Shown here one piece after another: positions 50,601-59,446 of a stretch of 64,000 nt of DNA (position 1 is its first letter; each line of letters begins with the position of its first letter). The notes beneath the pieces are model-generated. The model was not told the origin of the DNA, made no database searches, and saw nothing but the letters and a program-made list of their open reading frames with translations. The position numbers and the translations under genes are program-made. Origin of the DNA: JAFDVL01 sp964631865 (GTDB lineage: Bacteria > Acidobacteriota > Blastocatellia > RBC074); NCBI GenBank assembly GCA_964631865.1, contig CAZWAK010000021.1, positions 5,844-69,843 of the forward strand. The letters run 5' to 3'.

Positions 50601-53373
50601 CCTGAACCCAACCAGTCAGAACTTTGCCGCCGCTGGTGGCAATGGCAGCACGAGTATCACAGCGGGCACGGGCTGCACGTGGACAGCCGTCAGCAATGTC
50701 AATTGGATTACAACCACGAGTAGCGGCAGCGGCAATGGTACGGTCAATTTCACGGTCGCCGCGAACGCAGGCGCAGCCCGCACCGGCACGCTAACCGTGC
50801 AAGGACAAACCTACACCGTCATCCAAGACGCCGCCACCGCCACTTGCGTCGCGCAACGAACGTTGCCAGCGGAGTATCTTGCCGGGTTGGCGTTTGAAGT
50901 TTCGATCCAAGCGACGCCCGCTGCCGCGACGCAATCCTACGCGGTCGAAGAAACGCCGCCTGCCGGTTGGACGGTGGCAGGCATTGATAACAACGGGCAA
51001 TTCGACGCGGCGAACGGCAAAGTCAAGTGGGGGCCGTTTTTCGACGCGACGGCGCGCACGCTGAAATATTCGGTGACGCCGCCCGCCGGAACCACAGGAC
51101 AGAAAGCCTTCACGGGCACGGTCTCGGTCAATGGAACCAGCAGCACGATCTGCGGGACAACAAGCATTGCGGCTGCGAGTCAGATACATCCGGCGGACTT
51201 GGGCAACAATCTCCGCATCGAGATCAATGAACTGACGGCGTACGGCGCAGCATGGAAATCTGGAACGACGTGGAGTCGTCCGCCCAATCCCATTGACATC
51301 AACTACCTGACCAACGCAGGGCTGATTTGGAAGCTCGGCGAGGTCTACCGCTTTGACGCCACGAAGACGCCGCCCTTTGTCGCCGGAGCCAGCATCAGTC
51401 AGCGGCCAGCGACAAACCCGTCTTCGGCAGAGCTTTCGTCAGAGTTAGCACTGAATGCGCAGGGGCTGCAACTGTTGCGCGCCGTCGGATTCATGCCGGG
51501 GCTGGGCTTGGGCTTTGCTGCGGCGCTGGATGAAGCTCTCGCCACGCCTTCCGCCTCGCTGGTGGGTGGAGCGGTCGTGTCCAGCTTCAGCGCCGCGAAT
51601 TATGTGCCGGGCGTCGGCGTCACTGTGACCATCGCCGTGACGCCGGATGCGGGCACGCAAGTCTACGCGGTCGAAGACACCGTGCCGCTCGGCTGGGCGG
51701 TCACGAATGTCAACAATAGCGGCGCGTTCGACAGCACGAATCGCAAAGTCAAATGGGGGCCGTTCTTCGACAATGCCGCGCGTAGTCTGACCTACGTTGT
51801 GACGCCGCCCACTGGGGAAACCGGCGCGAAGACGTTTGTCGGCTCCGCCTCTTTCGATGGGGTCAGCGTGAGCGTCACAGGCACACGCGCCTTGTCCTCC
51901 GTACCGCTCTGCACCTATGGGCTGAGCGCCGCGAGCCAAAGCTTTTCCGCCCTCAGCGGCACAGGCAGTTTCAATATCACCGCCCTGACGGGCTGTACCT
52001 GGAACGCCACCACCACCGCGAATTGGGTCACGATCACGCAAGGCAGTGGCAACGGAAACGGAACCGTCCAATTCTCTGTAACAGCGAACGGCGGCGCGGC
52101 GCGCACGGGAACCATTTCTATCGCAGGGCAATCGTTCACAGTGAATCAAGCCGCGAATGCAGCACCGACGATTACGCCGGCCTCAGCTCTCATTCGGCAG
52201 CAGGGAGCCACTGCCGCTGCGACGACGATTGCCACAGTCAGCGATGCGGAAACAGCCGTAGGAAATCTGTTCGTTGCTACGACGTCCCTTCCCACCGGCC
52301 TTAGCATCACCGACATCACCAACACCAATGGCACGATCTCGGCAGTGGTGACAGCATCCTGTTTGGCCACGCCGGGGGCGAATGTCATCGGGTTGAGAGT
52401 CACCGATGCACAAGGATCATCCACGCAGGCTAACCTCACCGTCAACGTGCTTTCCAATCCGAATTGTTTTCTGCAAATCGCTGATACTTCGGGCAGCGAT
52501 CAACGCATCGGCTCGGTGCTGCTCTACAATTACTACAGTTCGACGCTGGGCAACGCCGCATTTGAGAACACGCAAATTCGCTTGACGAACACGCACGACA
52601 CGCAGGACACAGCCGTGCGGTTATATTTTGTGGACGCGCAAACAGCGGCGGTGTTCAGCTTGTTCGTGTGCCTGGCTCCGACGCAGACGTTCAACTTCCT
52701 GATGTCAGAAACAGACCCCGGCGTGACCGGCCACATCATCGCCGTTGCGGTGAGCAAAACGACGGGCTGCCCAACGAATTTCAATTTCCTTGCGGGCAGC
52801 GCCGCCGTCAAACTCAGCGCCGGGCACGTGGCCACGCTCGGCGCAGTCGCGCTTGCCGCCTTGACCGCACCGCCAACTACGTGCGCGTCGGGTCAGACAG
52901 CCGCGCGACTCAACTTCGATGGCATCAGCTACGGTCGTTTGCCGCGCTTGTTGGTCGTAGACAATCTGGGCAGTCTGCGCGATGGCAACACGACGCGCTT
53001 GATCGTTACGCGCGTGGGCGGCAGTTTGACGGGCACAGCGGGCGGCTTGGGAACGATTACGGGCAAGATTTACAACAGCAATCGCGCGATGCAGGATTTC
53101 ACGTTCAGCGCGACCGCGCCACAATTTATCGGCAATCTGTCAGCCAGCTTTCCGCGCCTGACGACACGTCTCGACAGCTTCATCCCCGCCGGGCAAAGCG
53201 GTTGGATGAAGTTATGGACGGATGCGAATTGGGGGATGATCGGGTCGGTGATGAACTTGCCCGCGAATCTGCGCACGCCGAGTGGCTTCGTCGGCGGCTT
53301 CAATTTGCCACAAGGCGCATTGGCGAACGCGGTGAGCTTGGAGGTTCCGATTTCTGTGCCGACTTGTCAGTAA
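47626..53373 (+). CDS. Giant exported LamG/BACON/TIG protein
   Basis: 1915 aa. An N-terminal TM/signal (RRTLLIVIFVLLCVVVE) is followed by a LamG/concanavalin-like domain (about 60-235), a BIG-like region (about 245-380), an uncharacterised part with HHGHHLEALLTYAN (about 565), a BACON domain (about 725-810), two IPT/TIG domains (about 810-985), a second BACON (987-1068), two DUF11-like repeats (1070-1183, 1322-1421) with the motif KVKWGPFFD in both, a third BACON (1426-1510) and a beta-rich end. It should be a surface adhesin or glycan-binding protein. Start 47626 gives the signal. Confidence 0.8.
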   Translation: MTVLSQPLSLRKLFRRTLLIVIFVLLCVVVERVHSAATRTINASPHLPSALTPPSAPAPVAAAVQAVTDLLVLHFDGTLNGEQGETPTQSANILFQPGVIGQGVLADRNSRLTYPSDGNINATEGTIELWIKPSWNGADLQSRVLLKYGSSGALWLSKEGTNLRFALNRDSENGSLVMDVLTDVSSWVAGQWHHVAATWSNAGQFIRLYVDGTLMSERSLASTTTLPTIDNVVNSTLQLGGDGVRQPLVAILDEVYLSSAARSSQDIATRMLRGITVTTAALTPTLASIPISTASPITMYPGWNYWQDFRYAADTNIGALSLPFLAATFSNFDANIARIDDVTGRIRAVAVGTTTVRATLNGVVSDFPIRVLSPGAVTMETLSPPAGTSVLDAIPVAIIRYFPTTDGTTLNAAAGITPAPTLAALRTTLGSVERKLEFMLEEGSKFRGYKNASAQQSLNYRIVKIITVNEEVPPGLPSATSGVYFPDYKQIFKRADVNVRDLVVTQGVKEIWLEQYVNGRITLNESNMSSPLTGDISSSLRTNDDMPVYPKAYTVFGLNYAQSENNAVRHHGHHLEALLTYANVKQDGDDLLFQESFIGRDLNGNFQKGRCGKTDRPPNSDAALQFNNTTAFSSDIEDWYPDNSGVLKDVSSATWGQLNYLSPEPLTEPIEGRWYIYWLQAIPGDGNNITRLGSERMTNWWAFVADWDKAIRDKLGLVRAIVCQYTLSSTSLGVANTGGTSSVGVTAGLGCTWDAVSNVSWITINPGFSGVANGTVNFTVAANTGAARTGTMTIAGQTVTVTQDNNNPAPTLTSLEPATVLAGSAGFTLTLNGTGFVTTSSAQVNGTSRTTTFVNSTKLTIEITAADIATTGTRSITVFNSLPGGGTSNAQTLNINNPAPTLTSLSQTSALAGSPLFTLTVNGTNFVSTSKVHWNGTERATTFVSATQLTAVIPATDLANAGTANVTVFTPTPGGGTTSALTFTITPLCNYVLNPTSQNFAAAGGNGSTSITAGTGCTWTAVSNVNWITTTSSGSGNGTVNFTVAANAGAARTGTLTVQGQTYTVIQDAATATCVAQRTLPAEYLAGLAFEVSIQATPAAATQSYAVEETPPAGWTVAGIDNNGQFDAANGKVKWGPFFDATARTLKYSVTPPAGTTGQKAFTGTVSVNGTSSTICGTTSIAAASQIHPADLGNNLRIEINELTAYGAAWKSGTTWSRPPNPIDINYLTNAGLIWKLGEVYRFDATKTPPFVAGASISQRPATNPSSAELSSELALNAQGLQLLRAVGFMPGLGLGFAAALDEALATPSASLVGGAVVSSFSAANYVPGVGVTVTIAVTPDAGTQVYAVEDTVPLGWAVTNVNNSGAFDSTNRKVKWGPFFDNAARSLTYVVTPPTGETGAKTFVGSASFDGVSVSVTGTRALSSVPLCTYGLSAASQSFSALSGTGSFNITALTGCTWNATTTANWVTITQGSGNGNGTVQFSVTANGGAARTGTISIAGQSFTVNQAANAAPTITPASALIRQQGATAAATTIATVSDAETAVGNLFVATTSLPTGLSITDITNTNGTISAVVTASCLATPGANVIGLRVTDAQGSSTQANLTVNVLSNPNCFLQIADTSGSDQRIGSVLLYNYYSSTLGNAAFENTQIRLTNTHDTQDTAVRLYFVDAQTAAVFSLFVCLAPTQTFNFLMSETDPGVTGHIIAVAVSKTTGCPTNFNFLAGSAAVKLSAGHVATLGAVALAALTAPPTTCASGQTAARLNFDGISYGRLPRLLVVDNLGSLRDGNTTRLIVTRVGGSLTGTAGGLGTITGKIYNSNRAMQDFTFSATAPQFIGNLSASFPRLTTRLDSFIPAGQSGWMKLWTDANWGMIGSVMNLPANLRTPSGFVGGFNLPQGALANAVSLEVPISVPTCQ

Positions 53374-53507
53374 ATGTGGATTTGATCGTTCGCGCCTTGA
53401 ATGTTGTGGTTGAGGGCGCGCGCCGGAGCCGCATTCGCAGCCGTGATTGTGCTGGCGGTGGCGAGGGACGATTTGAGGAAGGCTCGGCGTTCGATGGTTT
53501 GTGTCAT
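53367..53507 (-). pseudogene. N-terminal remnant of a Tat-exported Gfo/Idh/MocA oxidoreductase
   Basis: 46 codons encode MTQTIERRAFLKSSLATAST, then an Ala-rich h-region and ALNHNIQGANDQIHIY before a stop. ERRAFLKSS is a twin-arginine signal, and GANDxIxI is where the Rossmann domain of Gfo/Idh/MocA proteins normally starts. The rest of the gene is absent; its end overlaps the giant gene's stop by 7 bp. ThuA and isomerase genes upstream are the usual partners. Confidence 0.72.
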
Positions 53508-53538
53508 ATCTCAGTACCTATTGCTTACAAAAAAACTA

Positions 53539-54231
53539 TTAGGCAGCTTGATAAACTGCACCTCTATCTGTTTCAACTAGAAAGGTAAGAGCGAAACTCT
53601 GTCTGGCGATATCGCGCGGAAAAGACTCAATTACTCTTAGCCATTCACTAAGCCATAGAGGACGCCAAGGATTTAGGGAAATAATAAAAATGCAAGGTCG
53701 GGGATAAGGGGCATGTTGATTAACTTTTCTGTCAACTGCTCCTGCAATCCAATCAATCAGGTCTTTTACAACCTGATCACCATCTTGCGCAACTGCACGG
53801 CTAACTATCCGGTCATTGCCCCTTTTTTTTGACCCAATCCGACAAATATTGGGATCATCGAAAACAGAACCATACCGTTCAAGAGATTCCCGTAAGTAGT
53901 GCTCATTCTTGAACTGTGCGGATGTCACTTCAACGCTATAACACGGTTCGAGAAATCCAGATTTAACCCATTCCCCTTTAATTTTGATTTTGCCATCGCA
54001 CTCTCCTCCATCCTGCCCTAAATATTTGCAACTCACACGTCTTCCTGGAATATCAAGATATTTGGCTACCATTGCCAAAGGAAGCACTTCTTCGATAAGT
54101 TTTTTTGCTTCGCTCTTCTTGGGTCGTAACCAATAGTCTTTGGTTGGTAGCTTCTCGATCTCACTGAACGCACGTTGCGCAAACGTAGCAGCACTCAAGA
54201 ATCTTTTTCTAAACTGGTCAAGATGAGTCAT
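53539..54231 (-). CDS. Hypothetical protein, possibly nuclease-like
   Basis: 230 aa. No signal peptide. Segments: SAATFAQRAFSEIEKLPTKD, LAMVAKYLDIPGRRVSC, CDGKIKIKGEW, CYSVEVTSAQFKNEHYL. The strand pair GKIKIKG and YSVEVTSAQ resembles the (D/E)xK region of PD-(D/E)XK nucleases, but Lys is replaced by Thr. Family not recognised. It lies between the Gfo/Idh/MocA remnant and ThuA. Confidence 0.6.
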   Translation of the reverse strand: MTHLDQFRKRFLSAATFAQRAFSEIEKLPTKDYWLRPKKSEAKKLIEEVLPLAMVAKYLDIPGRRVSCKYLGQDGGECDGKIKIKGEWVKSGFLEPCYSVEVTSAQFKNEHYLRESLERYGSVFDDPNICRIGSKKRGNDRIVSRAVAQDGDQVVKDLIDWIAGAVDRKVNQHAPYPRPCIFIISLNPWRPLWLSEWLRVIESFPRDIARQSFALTFLVETDRGAVYQAA

Positions 54232-54245
54232 CGCCTATACTAATT

Positions 54246-55169
54246 TCACTTCATCTTCTTCGCCGCCCATTTGATCGCGTTCGCAATCATCGTCTGATAT
54301 TTCGGGTTGTTCCAGACGGATGAGTTATGCCCCGGCTCGGAATAAAACACGCGGCCTTTGCCGTAGGTGCGATACCAGACGAGCGGGAACGAATCGGGTT
54401 TGATGTTGGGATTCCCTTCCACCGCGTGGATGCCGCGAATGCCTTTTTTGGTCATGTCCATTTTCGTTGGCTGCGCATCCAGGCTCATCACGACTTTGTT
54501 TTCTTTGAAGTTGAAATTCTTGTACTGATAGGTTTCTTCGACCCACGTAAACAGATCGTCCCAATGCTTGGTGACGGGGAATTTCTTGTCTACTTTCTGC
54601 ACGACGACTTTGTCATTCGAGTTCCACGGATGCCCGTCAAAGTAGCCGCCAATCAATTCACCATATTCCGGCCATTTGTAAAACGTGTCGGTCGCGCTGT
54701 GAATGCCGATGAAGCCTTTGCCATTGCGCACAAAGTCGAGAAAGAGTTTTTTCTGCTCGTCGCTCCACGGCAATTCGCCGGTCGTGTAGAAAATCAGCAC
54801 ATCCACGTTCTTCAGGTTTTCGGCGGTGATGACCTTGGCGGACTCCTGCGAGATCGTCACGTCAAAGCCATTCTGCGCGCCGAGGCTTTGCATGATTTTT
54901 TCGGATTCGGGCAGCACCCCGTGCTTGAAGCCTTTGGATTCGGTGACGTAGGTGACGCGGATTTTATCGGCAGGAACCGGCTCGACCGCTTCAGAAGCAG
55001 ATGCAAAAGGAGTCGGCACAGGCGTACCATCAAGAGTAGGGTTAATCGCACCCGATGGGGCACAAGCACAATTCGGAAGAGTCAGCCAAACAAACACACC
55101 GACCAAACCAACGAAAGCGGCGAATGGAATTGTGATCAACTTCAGAAGCGAAAATTCTCTTTTGCGCAT
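54246..55169 (-). CDS. ThuA-domain protein, membrane-anchored
   Basis: 307 aa. An N-terminal hydrophobic anchor (LITIPFAAFVGLVGVFVWL) is followed by a Cys-containing linker and the ThuA domain (about 65-305): GFKHGVLPESEKIMQSLGAQ, DVLIFYTTGELPWSDEQKK, GKGFIGIHSATDTFYKWPEY, RTYGKGRVFYSEPGH. ThuA is a class I amidotransferase-like fold that takes part in sugar (trehalose and related disaccharide) metabolism. It fits with the isomerase gene nearby and the Gfo/Idh/MocA remnant. Start 55169 has GGAGGCAGCTT upstream. Confidence 0.9.
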   Translation of the reverse strand: MRKREFSLLKLITIPFAAFVGLVGVFVWLTLPNCACAPSGAINPTLDGTPVPTPFASASEAVEPVPADKIRVTYVTESKGFKHGVLPESEKIMQSLGAQNGFDVTISQESAKVITAENLKNVDVLIFYTTGELPWSDEQKKLFLDFVRNGKGFIGIHSATDTFYKWPEYGELIGGYFDGHPWNSNDKVVVQKVDKKFPVTKHWDDLFTWVEETYQYKNFNFKENKVVMSLDAQPTKMDMTKKGIRGIHAVEGNPNIKPDSFPLVWYRTYGKGRVFYSEPGHNSSVWNNPKYQTMIANAIKWAAKKMK

Positions 55170-55188
55170 AAGCTGCCTCCAGTCAAAG

Positions 55189-55794
55189 TTAAGTTTCGTT
55201 TTGACCATTTACTGGATAACTCTTGCTAACGTCTGCGTATGTATCGAAAACACTTTTCACCGGTAATTGAAAGCCAGGAAGCAACGGCGACGTAAGCATC
55301 TGCGGTGCTCTGAAGGTATCCGCTTGCTTCAGCTTCCGGCCTTTGCGGCGAAAAACCGTAATATCGCGCGTAATCCAATTCACAATCCAATATTCCAGCA
55401 CGCCACGCCGCGAATACAATTTGAGTTTTGTTTCTCGATCCCGCCGCGTATTGGCACTGCCGGGCGAAAGAACTTCGACGACCAAATCGGGCGAAGCGTA
55501 AAAATGCCCGCCCTTTCCGATGATCTGGTTAAGCCGTTCGCGGCTAATCCAAGCCACATCCGGAATCACATCGTCGTCATCTGCAAAAATGATGCCCGTT
55601 CCAGCATTCGTTTCTCCCAGCCCGGTTTCTTCACTCCAAACATCCAGATAACGTGTGATGCGAATGACCGCAAATTGATGGTGATAAGATGGTGAGCGTG
55701 ACACGTAGAGTTCTCCGTCAATGATTTCGTAGCGTTTGCCATTGTCTGGCATCACCTCTAAATCCGCCGATGTCCAACGCAATGCTGCGTCCAT
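55189..55794 (-). CDS. Uma2-family (DUF820) nuclease-like protein
   Basis: 201 aa PD-(D/E)XK-like family protein: GKRYEIIDGELYVSRSPSYHHQ, DVIPDVAWISRERL, PDLVVEVLSPGSANTRRDRETKLKLY, GVLEYWIVNWITRDITVFR. PDL-x-VEV and K in KLKLY make the catalytic triad. The role is unknown, though such genes multiply in Acidobacteriota and Cyanobacteria. Start 55794 is chosen because GGAGG precedes it; earlier ATGs at 55806 and 56019 are worse. It is close to the ThuA gene (19 bp). Confidence 0.87.
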   Translation of the reverse strand: MDAALRWTSADLEVMPDNGKRYEIIDGELYVSRSPSYHHQFAVIRITRYLDVWSEETGLGETNAGTGIIFADDDDVIPDVAWISRERLNQIIGKGGHFYASPDLVVEVLSPGSANTRRDRETKLKLYSRRGVLEYWIVNWITRDITVFRRKGRKLKQADTFRAPQMLTSPLLPGFQLPVKSVFDTYADVSKSYPVNGQNET

Positions 55795-55808
55795 AACTAC
55801 CTCCATTA

Positions 55809-55893
55809 CTGGGAGCGCACGCGACTCGCGTGCTGGTTCTTGTTTAGGCATTCTTCCTACAAAGCCTAGCACGCGAGCCGCGTGCGCTCCCAG
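55809..55893. repeat. 26-bp inverted repeat, MITE- or REP-like
   Basis: Arms 55809-55834 and 55868-55893 match over 25 of 26 bp (CTGGGAGCGCACGCG...). Each arm holds an inner GC-rich palindrome (GCACGCG/CGCGTGC). A 33-bp spacer separates them. It is just upstream of the Uma2 gene and after the isomerase gene's stop. Confidence 0.8.
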
Positions 55894-55900
55894 GAGAAAA

Positions 55901-57142
55901 TTACGACCGATACGCTTGTCGTCCGACACCTTGCACCGGAATGCCCTGCGCGGCCAACACTTCATTTTGCAATGCGAACATGCACGCCGCCGCTTCATCA
56001 ATCTTGCGCGTGAACGCAATCGAACCTTGCAGGATCGGTTTCAGTTTCTTCTTATCCTGAATGCGCGCTTTCGGGTATTCGTGCTCGACGATCAGGAACG
56101 TGTTTTCGACATCCAGCGTCAGCAATTCGCGCGCGGCCAATTGATGATCCAGCCAATCCACCGTGCGATTTTGCAGATATGCCAACGGATCGTGCTTCGC
56201 CGTGCCGGGCAATTCGTGTTCGCACAGCACGACTTGTTTCTTCCACGCATTCAGCAAGTCTGCCGGGTTCTCGGACGGCTTGCCGTTGACCATATCGCCA
56301 CGCTCGACGGTTTGCCCGCCGTAGCCCCACGCTGACACGCCTTTTGCGTCCGTGACCTGTCCTTTGACGTGGAAGCCGCCGATCAGGAAGTTATAGCCTT
56401 CGTCTTTCAGATATTGAAAAATCGAGCGCGTGTCCTGTCCCATCAAAATCGCGTGTGACGGGTCATAATGAATTCTGAATTGATCGCCGACGCCATGCCG
56501 TTCACATATCCGATGCAACGCGATCCACGTTCCCGGCGTGTACGCGATGTTGTTGTGCCAGTTGTCGCCCGGAACCCAGCCGGGCATCGGGCATTGTTCG
56601 TTGCGGTATTGCAAGCCGCGCGCTTTGCATTCTTTCAAGAGCGGAATGAAGTTCTCCTCAAAATCCAGCAGGTTCGCGTCCATGTTCAATTGCTGATTGC
56701 GCCCGACGAATCCGCAGACGGCTTCGGCTCCGAGCGCCACGGCGGCGTCCATCGCGCGGATCATGAAATCGTGCTTCGATTTCCGAATCGTCGGATCGTG
56801 ATGCAGCATGTTGTCGAAATAGCCGATGTCCGAAATACCCATCTTCGCGTCCTTCAACGAAGCCTTCACCCGTTTGGCGCGATCTTTCGTGAAAGGCTTG
56901 CGCAGGTCGAGCGTGTTCGCTACCGGGTCGAGCATTGCTTCGGGCGGAATGTCGGCATGGTCGGGGTGGACAGCCGCCGAGAGTTGAATGTAATTCACGC
57001 CTAATTCCTGCGCGAAGGCGACCCACTCTTCGATAGCCAGATCGGGGTCTTTGTCGCGTTTCTTGCGCGGCGTTAGCTCCTGCAACGCGGCGGTGAGAAC
57101 GCCGACTTTCATAAATTTGGGTTTGAAATTTGCCACTGCCAT
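55901..57142 (-). CDS. Sugar phosphate isomerase/epimerase-like TIM barrel
   Basis: 413 aa (AP-endonuclease family 2 superfamily). The TIM-barrel strand ends carry metal ligands: YIQLSAAVHPDHADIPP, CGFVGRNQQ, QYRNEQCPM, RIHYDPSHAILMGQD, NFLIGGFHVKGQV, FLIVEHEYP. Conserved His, Glu and Asp residues suit a divalent metal, as in xylose-isomerase-like enzymes. The start at 57142 is fixed by GGAGGG. It should work with ThuA and the lost Gfo/Idh/MocA gene on a sugar or inositol derivative (inference). Confidence 0.88.
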   Translation of the reverse strand: MAVANFKPKFMKVGVLTAALQELTPRKKRDKDPDLAIEEWVAFAQELGVNYIQLSAAVHPDHADIPPEAMLDPVANTLDLRKPFTKDRAKRVKASLKDAKMGISDIGYFDNMLHHDPTIRKSKHDFMIRAMDAAVALGAEAVCGFVGRNQQLNMDANLLDFEENFIPLLKECKARGLQYRNEQCPMPGWVPGDNWHNNIAYTPGTWIALHRICERHGVGDQFRIHYDPSHAILMGQDTRSIFQYLKDEGYNFLIGGFHVKGQVTDAKGVSAWGYGGQTVERGDMVNGKPSENPADLLNAWKKQVVLCEHELPGTAKHDPLAYLQNRTVDWLDHQLAARELLTLDVENTFLIVEHEYPKARIQDKKKLKPILQGSIAFTRKIDEAAACMFALQNEVLAAQGIPVQGVGRQAYRS

Positions 57143-57457
57143 TAAGTTCCCTCCGAGAAGATAAAGTCCCGCAGACGAATCGCCTGCGATTTGTTGTTGA
57201 CGGTAAAACTGACGTGGAATTGATTGCGTTTCGGGACGGTCAAACCATCCGCTTCGGAGTGTGCCTAAGACCATCAGAGGTGTCAAGAACGGCTGCCGAA
57301 ATTCGATGTCCGGTTTCGTCTGTCATTCGTCGCTTATGTCAATGAGGGATTTGGTTAGCGGTTTTCGCTTATGACAACGAAAGAATTTTTCTGCGACAGG
57401 TTTTGCACTTTTTGTCTTGCAGAAGTGACGCTCGTCCATTGTTTAGGAGGCTTCGGT
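57143..57457. other. Divergent intergenic region
   Basis: 315 bp between the isomerase gene (leftward) and the DUF3857 gene (rightward). It must hold both promoters. The RBS TAGGAGG is just before 57458. No clear operator was seen. Confidence 0.5.
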
Positions 57458-59431
57458 ATGAAACACGTTGCGACCATCATCATCACGTTCGGTTTTATTT
57501 TGGGTTTGTTCGTCAATACGGCGCTGGCGGGCGACGAATGGAAACCGGTTGACCCGGCGCAACTCGCGCTGAAAACCGCAGTCGTCGAAAAGGACGCGGA
57601 TGCCGAAGCGTTGCTGTGGGAAATGCGCGTCGAAAAGAGCGAAGACAAAGCGACGATTGCGCATTACCTGCGCATCAAGATTTTCACCGAGCGCGGACGC
57701 GAACAACAAAGCACCGTCGAGCTTCCCTATTACAAAGGCGTCAAGATCAAAGATGTCGCCGGGCGCACTATCAAAGCCAATGGCCAAATCGTGCCGCTCG
57801 AATTGAGCGCGATCTTCGACAAAGAAGTCTATCGCGCCAATAAATTCAAAGTACACGTCATCACGTTTGCGATGCCGGCGGTCGAACCCGGCGCGATCAT
57901 TGAATACCGTTGGCGCGAAGAGCAGAAAGAAGCCTATTTCCTGACGCTTGATTTGCAACGCGATGTGCCGGTGCAATCGCTCCAGGTCGCGTTCAAGGGC
58001 AAAGCGGGCGATTGGGCCGGGCAGCAAATCCGTTTCTTCCAAACGCCCGAAGCGTTTTTCAAAGACGACGGCAAAGGCTGGAGCAGCGCCACGATGACGA
58101 ACGTCGCGGCCTTTCGCCCGGAGCCAAATATGCCGCCCGAAAACGCGGTCAAAGGCTGGATGATCGCCTACACGCACTACTACTACTCGTCGCCCAGCGA
58201 GGTTTGGAATTACTTCGGCAAGATGATTTATAACGAGACCAAAGACCGGCTGAAAGTCTCCGACGAGATCAAGCAGACGGCGCAACAAATCACCGCCGGA
58301 GCCACCACCGATGAACAAAAGCTCGAAAAGCTTTATGCCTTCTGTCAGGCGAATGTGAAGAACGTGCATTACGATTCCATCGTGACGGCGGCGGAACGCA
58401 ACAGCTTCCGGGAGAACAAAACGTCTACCGATACGCTGCGGCAAAAGCTGGGCACGGGCGAAGACATCAATTTGCTGTTTGCCGCGCTGGCGAATGCGTT
58501 GGGCTTCGACGCGCGGATGGCAAAACTGGCAGACCGCGACGAGTTCGATTTCAGCAAGGATTTTCCGGTTCCGTATTACCAACTGCGCTATATGACGTCA
58601 TCGCACACCGTCGTGAATGCAGGCAATAAATGGCGCAGCTTCGATCCGTGTACGCCGGGCTTGCCGTTCGGCATGTTGCGTTGGCAGGAAGAAGCGCAGG
58701 ATGCGTTGGTGGCCGATCCGGTTCGTTCGTTCTTCATTCGCACGCCGTTTTCCCCGCACGAAAAATCGTTGGCGAAGCGCACGGCGAAGCTCAAGCTCAG
58801 CGAAGACGGCATGCTCGAAGGCGATGTCAAAGTCGAATTCAGCGGCCATCAATCTACCGAGAAAAAACGGTACTACGCCGCGCTCGACGCCGACAAACGC
58901 GAAACTAGATTCCGCGAAAGCTGGCAGAAGAGCCTGGCGAATGCCGAATTGACGAACATTCAATTTGACAATCTGAACGAGCCGACCAAACCGTTCGCCT
59001 ACAGCTTCCACGTGCGCGTGCCGAACTATGCCACCCGCACGAGCAAACGCTTAGTGGTGAAGCCCGCGTTCTTCCAGGTCGGTGATCCCGCGCTGTTCAC
59101 CAGCAGCACGCGCAAGTATCCGATTACGTTCAGCTATGCCTGGGCGGAAGAAGACGACGTGCGGATCGAATTGCCGGGCGGCTTTGAATTGGATCATGCC
59201 GAGTCGGTCGAAGGTCTGCGCGCGCAAACGGTCTCTCGCTATGAGGTGAACATCGCTGTCACGCAGGATCAGCGCACGCTCGTCTATCGCCGCAAGTTCT
59301 TCTTCGGCGGCGACGGCTACATTTCCTTCAATGCCACCGGGTATCCGAGCTTGAAAACGCTGTTCGAGTTGGTGCAGCAACGCGACAACCACCAGATCAT
59401 GCTGAAACAGGCAGTGGTGGCGAGTAAGTAA
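57458..59431 (+). CDS. DUF3857/transglutaminase-like protein, catalytic Cys missing
   Basis: 657 aa, with a signal peptide (HVATIIITFGFILGLFVNTALA). DUF3857 spans about 50-230, with YLRIKIFTERGRE and GAIIEYRWREEQ. The transglutaminase-like domain spans about 265-415, with YAFCQANVKNVHY, LGTGEDINLLFAALANAL, SHTVVNAGNKWRSFDP. In this region the usual GDCKDK is GTGEDI, so the nucleophilic Cys is absent, while His and Asp are retained. A C-terminal DUF3858-like part follows. It is the first gene of a tandem pair with the 652-aa gene and a probable membrane-associated or periplasmic protein. Confidence 0.87.
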   Translation: MKHVATIIITFGFILGLFVNTALAGDEWKPVDPAQLALKTAVVEKDADAEALLWEMRVEKSEDKATIAHYLRIKIFTERGREQQSTVELPYYKGVKIKDVAGRTIKANGQIVPLELSAIFDKEVYRANKFKVHVITFAMPAVEPGAIIEYRWREEQKEAYFLTLDLQRDVPVQSLQVAFKGKAGDWAGQQIRFFQTPEAFFKDDGKGWSSATMTNVAAFRPEPNMPPENAVKGWMIAYTHYYYSSPSEVWNYFGKMIYNETKDRLKVSDEIKQTAQQITAGATTDEQKLEKLYAFCQANVKNVHYDSIVTAAERNSFRENKTSTDTLRQKLGTGEDINLLFAALANALGFDARMAKLADRDEFDFSKDFPVPYYQLRYMTSSHTVVNAGNKWRSFDPCTPGLPFGMLRWQEEAQDALVADPVRSFFIRTPFSPHEKSLAKRTAKLKLSEDGMLEGDVKVEFSGHQSTEKKRYYAALDADKRETRFRESWQKSLANAELTNIQFDNLNEPTKPFAYSFHVRVPNYATRTSKRLVVKPAFFQVGDPALFTSSTRKYPITFSYAWAEEDDVRIELPGGFELDHAESVEGLRAQTVSRYEVNIAVTQDQRTLVYRRKFFFGGDGYISFNATGYPSLKTLFELVQQRDNHQIMLKQAVVASK

Positions 59432-59446
59432 GCAAAGGAGAGCAAT

